From Gemmatimonadota bacterium (GTDB lineage: Bacteria > Gemmatimonadota > Gemmatimonadetes > Longimicrobiales > Gaopeijiaceae): DNA of 64,000 nucleotides. The stretch is taken from NCBI GenBank assembly GCA_040882465.1, contig JBBEBG010000020.1:46087-110086 (forward strand), given 5' to 3'. The notes under the pieces are model-generated. The model did not search any database. It saw nothing but the letters and a program-made list of their open reading frames with translations, and was not told the DNA's origin. Below, one piece after another: positions 16,128 through 24,454 of this stretch (the stretch's first letter is position 1; each line of letters opens with the position of its first letter). Position numbers and translations under genes: made by a program.

Positions 16128-17456
16128 TTGGACTTCGATTTCGACGTAGCCATCGTCGGCGGCGGCCCTGCCGGCTCCACGACCGCGACCTACCTCGCAC
16201 AGGCCGGAATCGATTGTGTCGTCCTCGAACGCGAGACCTTCCCCAGACCGCATGTCGGCGAGTCCTTGGTTCCTTCCACGACTAGAATCCTTCGGGAGAT
16301 TGGATTCCTCGAGCAGATGGAGGCCAATGGCTTTCCGCGAAAATACGGTGCCGCGTGGACCACACCGCACGGACTGCGCGCATACGACCACGATTGGGAA
16401 GGCATCGCGCCATCGGACCAGGTGGATGTCCGATTCGATGAGGTTACACAGGAGGGCGTCGGCCAAAGCTATACTTACCATGTGGATCGAGGAAAATTCG
16501 ACCACCTCTTACTTCAGCATGCCGCCAACGCAGGAGCCGAAGTGGGCGAAGGGGAGGCGGTTACGGCAATCGAATTTCTCGATGAGGGCGTCCGCGTTCG
16601 CTCGAATACTGGTCGTGGCCCGAAGCAGGTGACCGCCCGGATGGTGGTTGACGCCTCGGGCCGCCGCACCCTCTTGGGGAACCAGCTTCGGCTTCGAGTG
16701 CAGGATCCCGTATTTGACCAATACGCCCTCCACACCTGGTTCGAAGGGTACGATCGGGGAGGCGGCGAGAAAGCGGACTACATCTGGATCCACTTCCTCC
16801 CCGTCAGTAATTCGTGGATCTGGCAGATTCCGATCACCGACGCGATCACGAGCTTTGGTGTCGTCACTCAAAAGAGAAACTTCAAAGCGGCCAAAGACTC
16901 TCTCGACGAATTCTTCTGGAAATGTGTCGAGCAGCGTCCGGATCTACATGAGAAGCTTCGCGCATCTCACCAGCTCCGTCCCTTCAAGCCCGAAGGAGAC
17001 TACAGCTATGCGATGAAGCGGATTGCCGGCGATCGCTTCGTGTTGGTCGGGGACGCGGCGCGGTTCGTCGATCCAATCTTTTCGAGCGGCGTAAGCATCG
17101 CCCTGAACAGCGCGCGAATGGCCAGCAGGGATATCCAGCGTGCCTTCCACGAGGGGAACTTCTCGGAAGGCGCATTCGAGACCTTCTCCGAAACCATGCG
17201 GAACGGCTGCAAGCACTGGTACGAGTTCATTCGGCTTTATTATCGGCTCAACGTCCTCTTCACCTACTTCGTCAGCCATCCAACTTACCGACTGGATGTA
17301 CTCAGGCTCCTACAGGGCGATGTCTTTGGGCGGGAGGAACCACCGGTTCTGGCGAAGATGCGGGAGATCGCCGCGGAGGTAGAGCAGAACGAGCGGCATG
17401 TTTGGCATGACCTGCTGGGCGATCTGACGTCACATGCATTCGAGCCTCAGTTCTAG
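16128..17456 (+). CDS. PltA-like flavin-dependent halogenase, copy 2 (pyrrolyl-carrier halogenase)
   Basis: Very close in pattern to pyoluteorin PltA and related pyrrolyl-S-carrier halogenases: FAD motif GGGPAG (11-16), GESLVPSTTRILREIGF, the putative catalytic Lys K72 in FPRKYGAAW, YTYHVDRGKFD, the WIWQIP halogenase fingerprint at 230-235, SFGVVTQKRNF and LVGDAARFVDPIFSSGVS. It should chlorinate or brominate the pyrrole ring while on the carrier protein. The TTG at 16128 is chosen because GGAG lies nine bases upstream and the protein then starts where PltA does; an in-frame TTG at 16080 would add 16 residues. Length 442 aa. The carrier-protein gene follows after 61 bases. Confidence 0.88.
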   Translation: MDFDFDVAIVGGGPAGSTTATYLAQAGIDCVVLERETFPRPHVGESLVPSTTRILREIGFLEQMEANGFPRKYGAAWTTPHGLRAYDHDWEGIAPSDQVDVRFDEVTQEGVGQSYTYHVDRGKFDHLLLQHAANAGAEVGEGEAVTAIEFLDEGVRVRSNTGRGPKQVTARMVVDASGRRTLLGNQLRLRVQDPVFDQYALHTWFEGYDRGGGEKADYIWIHFLPVSNSWIWQIPITDAITSFGVVTQKRNFKAAKDSLDEFFWKCVEQRPDLHEKLRASHQLRPFKPEGDYSYAMKRIAGDRFVLVGDAARFVDPIFSSGVSIALNSARMASRDIQRAFHEGNFSEGAFETFSETMRNGCKHWYEFIRLYYRLNVLFTYFVSHPTYRLDVLRLLQGDVFGREEPPVLAKMREIAAEVEQNERHVWHDLLGDLTSHAFEPQF

Positions 17457-17458
17457 CG

Positions 17459-17785
17459 GGAACCGGACTGGACGCTCATGAAAGCGCCGGACCCGAGAAT
17501 AGGAGATTGGAATCGCGATGCCCGCGGCTGCGATTGAAGAGTTCCTGAGGTCCCGACTCGGATCGAAGGGCCGGGAGATGGTCATCGAGCCCGATCAGTC
17601 CCTCTTCGAGCTCGGAGTGCTCGACTCCCTGGCCTTCTTCCAGTTGATCCAATTCGTCGAGGAGCAGTTCCACTTTTCGATCGAACCTTCCGAGGTCGTT
17701 CCGGAGAACTTCGAGACCCTCGAACGCATTACCGGATTCGTTCGCCGGAAGCGCGAGACCGGCTCATAGGGGCCGGGGCCGCGAG
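17459..17785. repeat. Direct repeat copy 1 (carrier-protein unit)
   Basis: This ~327-base segment recurs at 24092-24418 in the same orientation, 6633 bases away. The first ~250 bases look identical by eye; a handful of substitutions fall near the 3' end of the gene. It starts with the last 23 bases of the adenylating-ligase gene (including its stop), which here is a meaningless remnant after the halogenase stop. That marks this copy as derived from the ligase-linked one. Confidence 0.85.
17518..17769 (+). CDS. Type II acyl/peptidyl carrier protein, copy 1 (PltL-like)
   Basis: An 83-aa stand-alone carrier protein. The phosphopantetheine site is Ser37 in ELGVLDSLAFF, and the flanking helices and VVPENFETLERI segment match carrier proteins of pyrrole pathways (PltL type). 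It would hold proline, then pyrrole, as a thioester. The product differs from copy 2 at only a few residues: E versus Q in the PSEVVPEN segment, and the last few residues. A GGAGATTGG ribosome site precedes the ATG. Directly downstream of halogenase 2, so this copy may be dedicated to the halogenation step, or be a redundant duplicate. Confidence 0.85.
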   Translation: MPAAAIEEFLRSRLGSKGREMVIEPDQSLFELGVLDSLAFFQLIQFVEEQFHFSIEPSEVVPENFETLERITGFVRRKRETGS

Positions 17786-17835
17786 GGCAGTCACGGCTTC
17801 GCGCACTTCCGAAGATGCTTTACGGAGAAGCACAT

Positions 17836-18666
17836 ATGAGTTCGCTGGGCTGGAAGTTATGGCACGCGTCGCCGGCAACTCTGGTGGAAGGCATGCGCAG
17901 CCGCCTGAGGAAGGCGCCGCAGAACGTTGAGGCGACCCAGTGGTTCACAATCAACGCCGGTCCGGCTGCTGGCGCAGCGATATGCCTGAACACGCCTCTG
18001 GGTTCCGCGACGGAGGCCATCGTTGATGGCACGTACGACGGGTTCATGTACGATCGACTCCAGAAGCGATGTTCTATCGAGGGCGCAGTTGTATGGGACC
18101 TTGGCGCCCACATGGGCTATCACAGCCTCTGCTTTGCGGCCCTGGGAGCGCGAGCCGTGCTGGCTTTCGAGCCGAATCCGTCCAACTCGGCAAGGCTGAT
18201 GGAAAACCTGAACGCCAACCCGAGCTTGGCCCGCACTGTGAATCACCTTCCGGTGGCCGTCGCGAATGTTGACGGCGAGTTGTCGATCGTTGAAAGTGGG
18301 GAGCTCCGGGGAGAGAGTAGTTGCAGTCACTTGGAAGCCGGGTTGGCCCCCCTAAATGAGGCGGCGTATGCCGGATTCGCCCGACGGATGGTCGAAACCG
18401 TCCGCGTCGACACCCTCATCGAAGAGAGGAAGCAGCCGATGCCGGATGTGGTCAAGATCGACGTGGAGGGAGCCGAAGGCATGGTACTGCGGGGAGGCGC
18501 GCGCTTCTTCGCGCACCATGCCCCGGTGCTTTTCATCGAAGTCCACCACATCGTCCTCATGATGGAGATCCAGAAATTGCTCGGCGGCTGGGGATACTCG
18601 ACGGAAGTCATGGAGGAAGCTCGATCGACGCCGTCCCGGTGTCTTATTGTGGCAGTCCGTGACTGA
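17836..18666 (+). CDS. FkbM-family SAM-dependent methyltransferase
   Basis: Class I methyltransferase with the FkbM pattern: motif I VVWDLGAHMGYHSL near residue 92, FEPNPSNSARLMENL near 116 (motif II), VKIDVEGAEGMVLRGG near 212 and LFIEVHH near 232. FkbM enzymes O-methylate sugars or polyketides. The ATG at 17836 is used, since GGAG lies eight bases upstream; an earlier ATG at 17815 would add 7 residues. It lies between carrier copy 1 and the insertion sequences. It may methylate the pyrrole product or a glycan; the sequence cannot decide. Confidence 0.8.
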   Translation: MSSLGWKLWHASPATLVEGMRSRLRKAPQNVEATQWFTINAGPAAGAAICLNTPLGSATEAIVDGTYDGFMYDRLQKRCSIEGAVVWDLGAHMGYHSLCFAALGARAVLAFEPNPSNSARLMENLNANPSLARTVNHLPVAVANVDGELSIVESGELRGESSCSHLEAGLAPLNEAAYAGFARRMVETVRVDTLIEERKQPMPDVVKIDVEGAEGMVLRGGARFFAHHAPVLFIEVHHIVLMMEIQKLLGGWGYSTEVMEEARSTPSRCLIVAVRD

Positions 18667-18847
18667 CCGAGTGGGGATCGAGTCCCCCGTCAGCCCGCGC
18701 CAAGCCCTCTCCCCCTAGTTTGGACGGGTTCCAGAAGGTCCCCCTAGCAGGCTGCTGAAAAAGTCCTGATATGACGGTGCCGGATCGAGGGTGTGGAAGG
18801 TAGATTTGGAGGTCCTTCCTCGTGCCCTTCCTCGTGGAGCGATTCGG

Positions 18848-19990
18848 ATGCGCGGCAAGCCGGATTACCAGTCGCAGATCTACTACGCGATCGACATCGA
18901 GTCCTGGATACCGACGGATCACCCGCTGCGTGCCGTGAAGGCGCGGGCGGACGAGGTGCTGGGCTCGATGCGGCGGGATTTCGACAAGGCGTACGCACGG
19001 ATGGGCCGGCCCTCGATCCCGCCGGAGATGCTGCTCAAGGCGCTCCTTCTGCAGGCGCTCTACTCGATCCGGTCGGAGCGGCAGCTGGTCGAACAGGTCC
19101 AGATGAACCTGCTCTACCGGTGGTTCATCGATCTGTCGCTGGACGGGACCGTATGGAACGCGACGACGTTCACGAAGAACCGGGAGCGCTTCGAGTCGCA
19201 CGGACTGCTTCGAACCTTCTTCGACCGGGTCGTCGAGTGGGGGTATGCGAAGAACTGGGCCTCGGAGGACCACTTCACGGTAGACGGGACGCTGATCGAG
19301 AGCTACGCCTCGATGAAGAGCCTGCGACCCATCGGGTCCGGGGCGGAGCGGGTGAGCGACGACTCGGAGGATGACGATCCGGGGAACCCGACGGTCGACT
19401 TTCGCGGGGAGCGGCGCAGGAACGCGACGCACCGTTCGCTGACCGACCCCGAGGCGCGGCTGGCCCGCAAGGGGTCGGGACGGGAGGCGAGGCTGTCGCA
19501 CTCGGCGCACGTCCTGATGGAGAACCGGTCCGGGCTCGTCGTGGACGTGAGCGTGAGCGAAGCGAACGGAAGGGCCGAACGCGTCGAGGCGCTCCGGATG
19601 GTGAAACGGAGTCGCCGTCGTCACGGGCTTCGGATGAAATCGCTCGCGGCCGACAAGGGATACGCGGCAGGCGCCTTCCTTCACGAGTTGGAGAGCGAGG
19701 AAGGCGTCGTTCCACTCATCCCGGTCCCGCAGGGACCCATCCGTGGAACGGGGCCGGAGGCCGAGGCTCGCCGCCGTGCCCGACGACGTCAGGGGACGCA
19801 GCGCTACCGGGTCGCGCAGCGGATCCGAAAGCGCGTCGAGGAAGTGATCGGTTGGAAGAAGTCCATCGGCGGGCTCCGACGAAGTCGCCACGTTGATCGC
19901 TGGAAGATCGAGCAACAGGCGCTCATCGTGAACGCGGCGTACAACCTCCTCCGGATGGTCCGGCTCGAGGTGTGCGCCCAGGCCTCATAA
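18848..19990 (+). CDS. IS5-family transposase (DUF772 + DDE domain)
   Basis: 380 aa from the ATG giving MRGKPDYQSQIYYAIDIE. The N-terminal DUF772 domain has DHPLRAVKARADEVL and GRPSIPPEMLLKALLLQALY with SIRSERQL; the DDE catalytic domain has HFTVDGTLIESYAS (first Asp), LAADKGY (second Asp) and ends with the usual AAYNLLRMVRL. The frame is uninterrupted, so the enzyme may be active. The internal DPGNPTVDFRGERRRNATH block is a hallmark of this IS group. Confidence 0.88.
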   Translation: MRGKPDYQSQIYYAIDIESWIPTDHPLRAVKARADEVLGSMRRDFDKAYARMGRPSIPPEMLLKALLLQALYSIRSERQLVEQVQMNLLYRWFIDLSLDGTVWNATTFTKNRERFESHGLLRTFFDRVVEWGYAKNWASEDHFTVDGTLIESYASMKSLRPIGSGAERVSDDSEDDDPGNPTVDFRGERRRNATHRSLTDPEARLARKGSGREARLSHSAHVLMENRSGLVVDVSVSEANGRAERVEALRMVKRSRRRHGLRMKSLAADKGYAAGAFLHELESEEGVVPLIPVPQGPIRGTGPEAEARRRARRRQGTQRYRVAQRIRKRVEEVIGWKKSIGGLRRSRHVDRWKIEQQALIVNAAYNLLRMVRLEVCAQAS

Positions 19991-20063
19991 GGCCCTGTGC
20001 AGAGGCCGAAAGCCCCCTGCACGGAACGTTCGGAGGCCTCGATCGGCGGCCATCGAGGGGTTA

Positions 20064-21182
20064 CTACTCGGAGCAGTAAACATCTTTCGCACTGGGAGCT
20101 GGTGATGTAGATTGCCGTCTATGGAACGAGCCGATACTCGCCGATTGAGCCCGGTCGCGCAGGAGGAGCTGCGGCGACGGGCCGTGGCGGCGGTGCTGGG
20201 TGGCGCGACGCGCACCGAGGTGGAGAGCCTGCTCGGGATTCCTCGGCAGACGGTCGGACAGTGGGTCAAGGCGTACGAGCGAGGCGGGGAAGCGGCGCTG
20301 GCCTCGAAGCGCCGGGGGCGACGCGAGGGCGAGGGTGCGAAGCTCGAGCCGTGGCAGGCGGCGCAGGTGGCGAGGACGCTTCGGGATCGGCGTCCTGAGC
20401 AGTTGAAGCTGCCCTTCTATCTGTGGACGCGCGAGGCGGTCGCTGAGCTGATCCGACGACGCTACGGAGTGCGCGTGTCGCGCTGGACGGCCGGGCGGTA
20501 CCTCAAGCGCTGGGGCTTCACCCCGCAGAAGCCAGTGCGACGGGCCTGGGAGCGTAACGGTGCGGCCGTGAAGCGGTGGCTCGATGAGGAATACCCAAAA
20601 CTGTGACGGGAGGCTAAGGCCGAAGGGGCCGCGATCTTCTGGGGCGACGAGATGGGACTGCGCTCCGACCATGCCGCGGGTCGCTCCTACAGCCCGAAGG
20701 GGCGCACCCCGGTGGTCCCCGGAACAGGGCAGCGCTTCGGGTGCAGCATGATCTCGGCGATCACCAATCAGGGCGCACTCTCCTTCATGGTCTTTCGTGA
20801 GCGCTTCACGGTCGGCGTGTTCCTTCGGTTTCTACGCCGCCTCCTTCGCCAGCAGCAGGGGCGCAAGATCTACCTGATCGTGGATGGCCATCCCGTGCAT
20901 CGCGCCAAGCTGGTTCACGCCTGGCTTCAGAGGCATGCCTCCGAGATCCGCCTTGTGAGACTCCCCAGCTACAGCCCGGAGCTGAATCCCGACGAGATGC
21001 TCAACCAGGACGTCAAGAACAACGCGCTCGGCCGCCAGCGACCCCGAGACCTTCCCGATCTCATGAAGCGGGTCCGTTCCTACCTGCACGGCCGCCAACG
21101 TCAACCGCACATTGTTCGGCGTTACTTCTTCGAGCATCACGTTCGCTATGCCGCCGCGTAAGATGTTTCATGCTCCCGGTAG
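20064..21182 (+). mobile_element. IS630-family element nested in the IS5 element
   Basis: Ends are recognisable as imperfect inverted repeats: CTACTCGGAGCAGTAAACAT at 20064 and, read on the minus strand from 21182, CTACCGGGAGCATGAAACAT. Both are flanked by the dinucleotide TA (20062-20063 and 21183-21184), the target duplication expected of IS630/Tc1-type transposition. It sits between the IS5 transposase stop and the right IS5 repeat. Its transposase carries a stop codon (see the pseudogene entry). Confidence 0.8.
20121..21161 (+). pseudogene. IS630-family transposase interrupted by an in-frame TGA
   Basis: One reading frame encodes an N-terminal helix-turn-helix (LLGIPRQTVGQWVKAYERGG), the linker WGFTPQKPVRRAWER, and a C-terminal DDE domain with IFWGDEMG, LIVDGHPVHRA and SYSPELNPDEMLNQ, about 346 codons in all. 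A single TGA at 20604-20606 splits it after EEYPKL; an Arg (CGA) is expected there in relatives, consistent with a point mutation. Without readthrough it makes no full-length transposase. Confidence 0.85.
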
Positions 21183-21276
21183 TAATCGGCTCATTCATGC
21201 CCTTCCCGATCCACCGAAGTGGTTCACGCGTCTATCGCTGACTGGTTTTTCAGCGGCCTGTTAGGAGCTTCGCAGC

Positions 21277-22422
21277 ATGGACTTCTCATGGACCGACGAA
21301 CAGCTCGCCCTCCGCCAGGAGGCGGTCGCGTTCGCGGAGTCACAGCTCAACGAGCCGGTGTGGGAACGACCTGGAAGCGATGAATCCCTGCGCAGCAGGT
21401 GGGAAAAGTGCGCTGCATTCGGAGTCCAAGGCTTGTCGCTTCCGAACCAGTACGGAGGGATGGAGCTGGACGCCCTCACCACCGCTCTGATCATGGAGGG
21501 GCTCGGCTATGGCTGTTCCGACAATGGACTGCTCTTCGCGATCAACGCTCAGATGTGGAGCGTCCAGATGCCGATCCTCACCTTCGGTACGCCCGAGCAG
21601 AAGTCCGAATGGCTTCCGCGATTCGCTCGCGGGGAGTCGATTGGCGCCCACGGCATGACCGAGCCGGGTTCCGGATCCGACGCGTTTAGCCTGACTACTC
21701 GAGCGCAGCGGCGTCAAGGAGGGTACCTCCTCAACGGGGCCAAGACCTTCGTGACGAACGCTCCGGTCGCCGATGTGGCCCTGGTTTTCGCAAAGGTGGA
21801 TTCTGGCGCGGGAATGGCGGGGATCACGGCCTTCCTCGTGCCCACCGACGTGGAAGGGCTGACGGTAGGCCGGCCCATCGAGAAGATGGGACTCAACACG
21901 GCGCGCATGGGAGAGCTTGCCTTCGACGACTGCTTCGTCCCCGAGCGCCATCGCTTGGGCCCTGAGGGAAACGGGGCGGCGATCTTCCACAGCTCGATGG
22001 AATGGGAAAGGGCATGCCTGCTCGCATGTCAGGTCGGAAGGATGGAAAGACAGCTCGAGACCTGTATCTCCTATGCGCGCGACCGGGAGCAGTTCGGCCA
22101 GGCCATTGGGAAATTTCAATCGGTGTCGAACCGGATCGCAGACATGAAAGTTCGATTGGAGGCATCACGGCTCATGGTGTATCGGGTGGCCTGGATGAAG
22201 ACGATGAATCGGTCCGCCGCCCTCGAATCAGCGATGGTGAAGCTCTTCCTCAGTGAGGCGTTCCTCCGCTCGAGTGAAGACGCGATTCGAATCCATGGTG
22301 GATACGGGTACACGACAGAGGGGGAAGTCGAGCAGGATGCGCGTGACGCATTCGGAGGAATCCTTTATTCCGGAACTTCAGATCTCCAGCGGGTGGTCAT
22401 CAGCCGGCTCCTCGGGTTGTGA
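21277..22422 (+). CDS. Prolyl-carrier-protein dehydrogenase (PltE/RedW/Bmp3-like acyl-CoA dehydrogenase)
   Basis: FAD-dependent acyl-CoA dehydrogenase family member (381 aa) likely oxidising L-prolyl-S-carrier to pyrrolyl-2-carboxyl-S-carrier. Family motifs: HGMTEPGSGSDAF near residue 127, IHGGYGYTTEGEVEQ near 345 and LYSGTSDLQR near 368. Features pointing to the prolyl-specific branch are GYGCSDNGLLFAINA near 83 and HSSMEWERACL near 238, where Glu244 is at the active-site base position of the isovaleryl-type enzymes. The ribosome site AGGAG lies just before the ATG and directly after the IS5 right end. The next gene is the adenylating ligase. An ordinary fatty acyl-CoA dehydrogenase is possible but does not fit the context. 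Confidence 0.85.
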   Translation: MDFSWTDEQLALRQEAVAFAESQLNEPVWERPGSDESLRSRWEKCAAFGVQGLSLPNQYGGMELDALTTALIMEGLGYGCSDNGLLFAINAQMWSVQMPILTFGTPEQKSEWLPRFARGESIGAHGMTEPGSGSDAFSLTTRAQRRQGGYLLNGAKTFVTNAPVADVALVFAKVDSGAGMAGITAFLVPTDVEGLTVGRPIEKMGLNTARMGELAFDDCFVPERHRLGPEGNGAAIFHSSMEWERACLLACQVGRMERQLETCISYARDREQFGQAIGKFQSVSNRIADMKVRLEASRLMVYRVAWMKTMNRSAALESAMVKLFLSEAFLRSSEDAIRIHGGYGYTTEGEVEQDARDAFGGILYSGTSDLQRVVISRLLGL

Positions 22423-22476
22423 GGTGGAGGTGAGGCCTCGAACTCAACTCACTCGCTTTCGAAGGAGGAGTGGAGC

Positions 22477-24114
22477 ATGACCCTCCTCCTTCAGGATCTC
22501 CTGGCTCGGAGCGCGGAGAAGTGGCCCGCCAAGGAGGTCGCTCGACTCTCGGATGAGACGCTTTCCTACGGTCGGCTCGATACACTGAGCACCTTACTCG
22601 CAGGGTCTCTTCGAGACGCAGGCTTACGCCGGGGAGATCGGGTGGGCGTGTGTCTCGGGAAGTCGTTGGGTTCTCTGGTATCCGTCTTCGCGGTCCTGAG
22701 AGCCGGCGGAGTTTGTGTTCCCTTCGACCCCAATGCACCGGTCGGACGCCACGCCCACATCGTACGGGACTGTGGCATCCGGATTCTCATCACCGAGGCT
22801 TCTCAGCTCCGGCATCTCTTGATTCCGGCTGTCAACGCACTTCCAGTGGAGTGCGTGCTGTTGACGGACGAACTCGATTTAGACCCGAATCTTCCCGCGT
22901 GGGACGTGCAGGTGATACCCTGGTCCGAGATCCTTCGATCGAATTCAGGAAAGTCGCGCGCGGCGCGCCCGCTCCCCTCGGATCCGGCGTACATCCTTTA
23001 CACGTCCGGTTCGACGGGAATGCCAAAGGGGGTCACCCTCTCCCACCTGGCAATTTTTTCGTTCGTCGAATGGGCGGTATCCACCTTTCGATTGGGTTCG
23101 GAGGACCGGGTCACCAATCACGCGCCGCTTCACTTCGACCTGTCGACCTTCGACCTCTTCGCGACGGTTATGGCGGGTGGCACCGTCCTCCCGATTCCGG
23201 CGTCCTTCTCCAACTACCCTGTCCGTTTTGCCGAACTTCTGGAGGCCGAACGCATCACCGCCACCTATCTCGTGCCGTCGATGCTCAGGCTCCTCGTGAA
23301 TTACGGCGACCTGGAGAGCTACGACCTGTCCTCCTTGCGACTGGTGCTCTTCGCGGGCGAAGTTCTCCCGATCAAGTACCTGCGAGCGTTGATCGATCGG
23401 CTGCCGAATGCGGAGTTCTTCAACCTCTACGGGCCGACGGAGACCAACGTCTGTACCTACCATCGAGTGACGCCCGCCGATGTCGCTCCTGAGGTGACCA
23501 AGCCTGTTCCCATCGGCCGGGCGTGCGAGAGCGTCGAGGTGTTCGCCGTGGGGGAAGATCACCGGATCGTGACGGCCCCAGGTCAGGAAGGGGAACTCTG
23601 GGTGCGTGGAGCGAACCTGGCCAGTGGGTATTGGGGGGATCGCGAGCGGACGTCGTCCAGGTTCATCCAAAACCCATTTCAGCCCACTTTCCTTGACACT
23701 GTGTATCGCACCGGGGACGTTGTGGCGCTCGCATCGGACGGTGTCAGTTGGGAGTTCGTGGGCCGGAAGGATCAGATGGTCAAGAGCCGGGGATACCGTA
23801 TCGAACTCGGGGAAGTGGAATCCGTCCTGCTGCAGCATGAACTGGTAGTAGAGGCCGCTGTCGTGGCGGTGCCGGACGAACTGTTGGGCAACCGTCTCGC
23901 GGCCTTCGTGGTCGGTCGCTTCGAGAGTGCCGATCCGACAGGGGATCTCATGGCGCACTGTGGGAGGTTCTTGCCGCCGTACATGCTTCCCGAGACGTTG
24001 AGGCTCCTCGACGGGCTCCCCAAGACCTCCACCGGAAAGTTGGATCGAGTGGCTCTGAGTGAAGGAGCCGCGTTGGGGATCGTACCGCCGTGGAACCGGA
24101 CTGGACGCTCATGA
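22477..24114 (+). CDS. Stand-alone amino-acid adenylating ligase, PltF-like (L-prolyl-AMP ligase)
   Basis: ANL-superfamily enzyme (545 aa) that activates an amino acid as AMP ester and loads it on a carrier protein. Core motifs: A3 YILYTSGSTGMPKG (from residue 172), A5 NLYGPTETNVC (from 316), A7 YRTGD (410), A8 GRKDQMVKSRGYRIELGEVE (from 429) and the A10 Lys521 in TSTGK. The NHAPLHFDLSTFDLF stretch contains the conserved Asp that binds the amino group in amino-acid A domains, and overall the pattern matches PltF/Bmp4 proline ligases. The coding end is shared with the start of the downstream direct repeat. Proline specificity is inferred from homology and the neighbouring dehydrogenase. Confidence 0.85.
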   Translation: MTLLLQDLLARSAEKWPAKEVARLSDETLSYGRLDTLSTLLAGSLRDAGLRRGDRVGVCLGKSLGSLVSVFAVLRAGGVCVPFDPNAPVGRHAHIVRDCGIRILITEASQLRHLLIPAVNALPVECVLLTDELDLDPNLPAWDVQVIPWSEILRSNSGKSRAARPLPSDPAYILYTSGSTGMPKGVTLSHLAIFSFVEWAVSTFRLGSEDRVTNHAPLHFDLSTFDLFATVMAGGTVLPIPASFSNYPVRFAELLEAERITATYLVPSMLRLLVNYGDLESYDLSSLRLVLFAGEVLPIKYLRALIDRLPNAEFFNLYGPTETNVCTYHRVTPADVAPEVTKPVPIGRACESVEVFAVGEDHRIVTAPGQEGELWVRGANLASGYWGDRERTSSRFIQNPFQPTFLDTVYRTGDVVALASDGVSWEFVGRKDQMVKSRGYRIELGEVESVLLQHELVVEAAVVAVPDELLGNRLAAFVVGRFESADPTGDLMAHCGRFLPPYMLPETLRLLDGLPKTSTGKLDRVALSEGAALGIVPPWNRTGRS

Positions 24115-24418
24115 AAGCGCCGGACCCGAGAATAGGAGATTGGAATCGCGATGCCCGCGGCTGCGATTGAAGAGTTCCTGAGGTCCCGACTCGGATCGAA
24201 GGGCCGGGAGATGGTCATCGAGCCCGATCAGTCCCTCTTCGAGCTCGGAGTGCTCGACTCCCTGGCCTTCTTCCAGTTGATCCAATTCGTCGAGGAGCAG
24301 TTCCACTTTTCGATCGAACCTTCCCAGGTCGTTCCGGAGAACTTCGAGACCCTCGAACGCATTACCGGATTCGTCCGCCAGAAGCGCGGGACGGGCTCAT
24401 AAACGCCGGGGCCGCGAG
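24092..24418. repeat. Direct repeat copy 2 (carrier-protein unit, ligase-linked)
   Basis: Same segment as 17459-17785. Here the repeat begins inside the final codons of the adenylating-ligase gene (the WNRTGRS end and TGA), then 36 bases of leader and the carrier gene. Because the ligase tail is functional here, this is the parental arrangement. The two repeats bracket FkbM, the IS elements, the dehydrogenase and the ligase, so recombination between them would delete 6.6 kb. Confidence 0.85.
24151..24402 (+). CDS. Type II acyl/peptidyl carrier protein, copy 2 (PltL-like)
   Basis: 83-aa carrier protein with phosphopantetheine Ser37 in LGVLDSLAFF, nearly identical to copy 1 (PSQVVPEN instead of PSEVVPEN, RQKRG instead of RRKRE near the end). 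It lies 36 bases after the adenylating ligase stop with the same ribosome site, the usual ligase-carrier order of pyrrole clusters, so it is the expected partner for proline loading and oxidation. Confidence 0.87.
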   Translation: MPAAAIEEFLRSRLGSKGREMVIEPDQSLFELGVLDSLAFFQLIQFVEEQFHFSIEPSQVVPENFETLERITGFVRQKRGTGS

Positions 24419-24454
24419 ATGTCACGCGCACCGGAATGAACCCGAGATTCGCCC

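Larger units (their letters stand above)
18748..21260 (+). mobile_element. IS5-family insertion sequence carrying an internal IS630 element
   Basis: Terminal inverted repeats are visible: CAGGCTGCTGAAAAA at 18748-18762 and its near complement TTTTTCAGCGGCCTG at 21246-21260 (one mismatch in 15). The flanks read CTA-G on the left and T-TAG on the right, compatible with a short TA-type target duplication. The element contains its own transposase (18848-19990) and, in its 3' non-coding part, an inserted IS630-type element (20064-21182). The right end lies 16 bases before the dehydrogenase start, so the insertion splits the pyrrole operon. Confidence 0.8.

Noticed and set aside
15809..16285. Plus-strand frame ahead of halogenase 2
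   Set aside because: No domain, odd composition, and it runs into the halogenase gene in a different frame.
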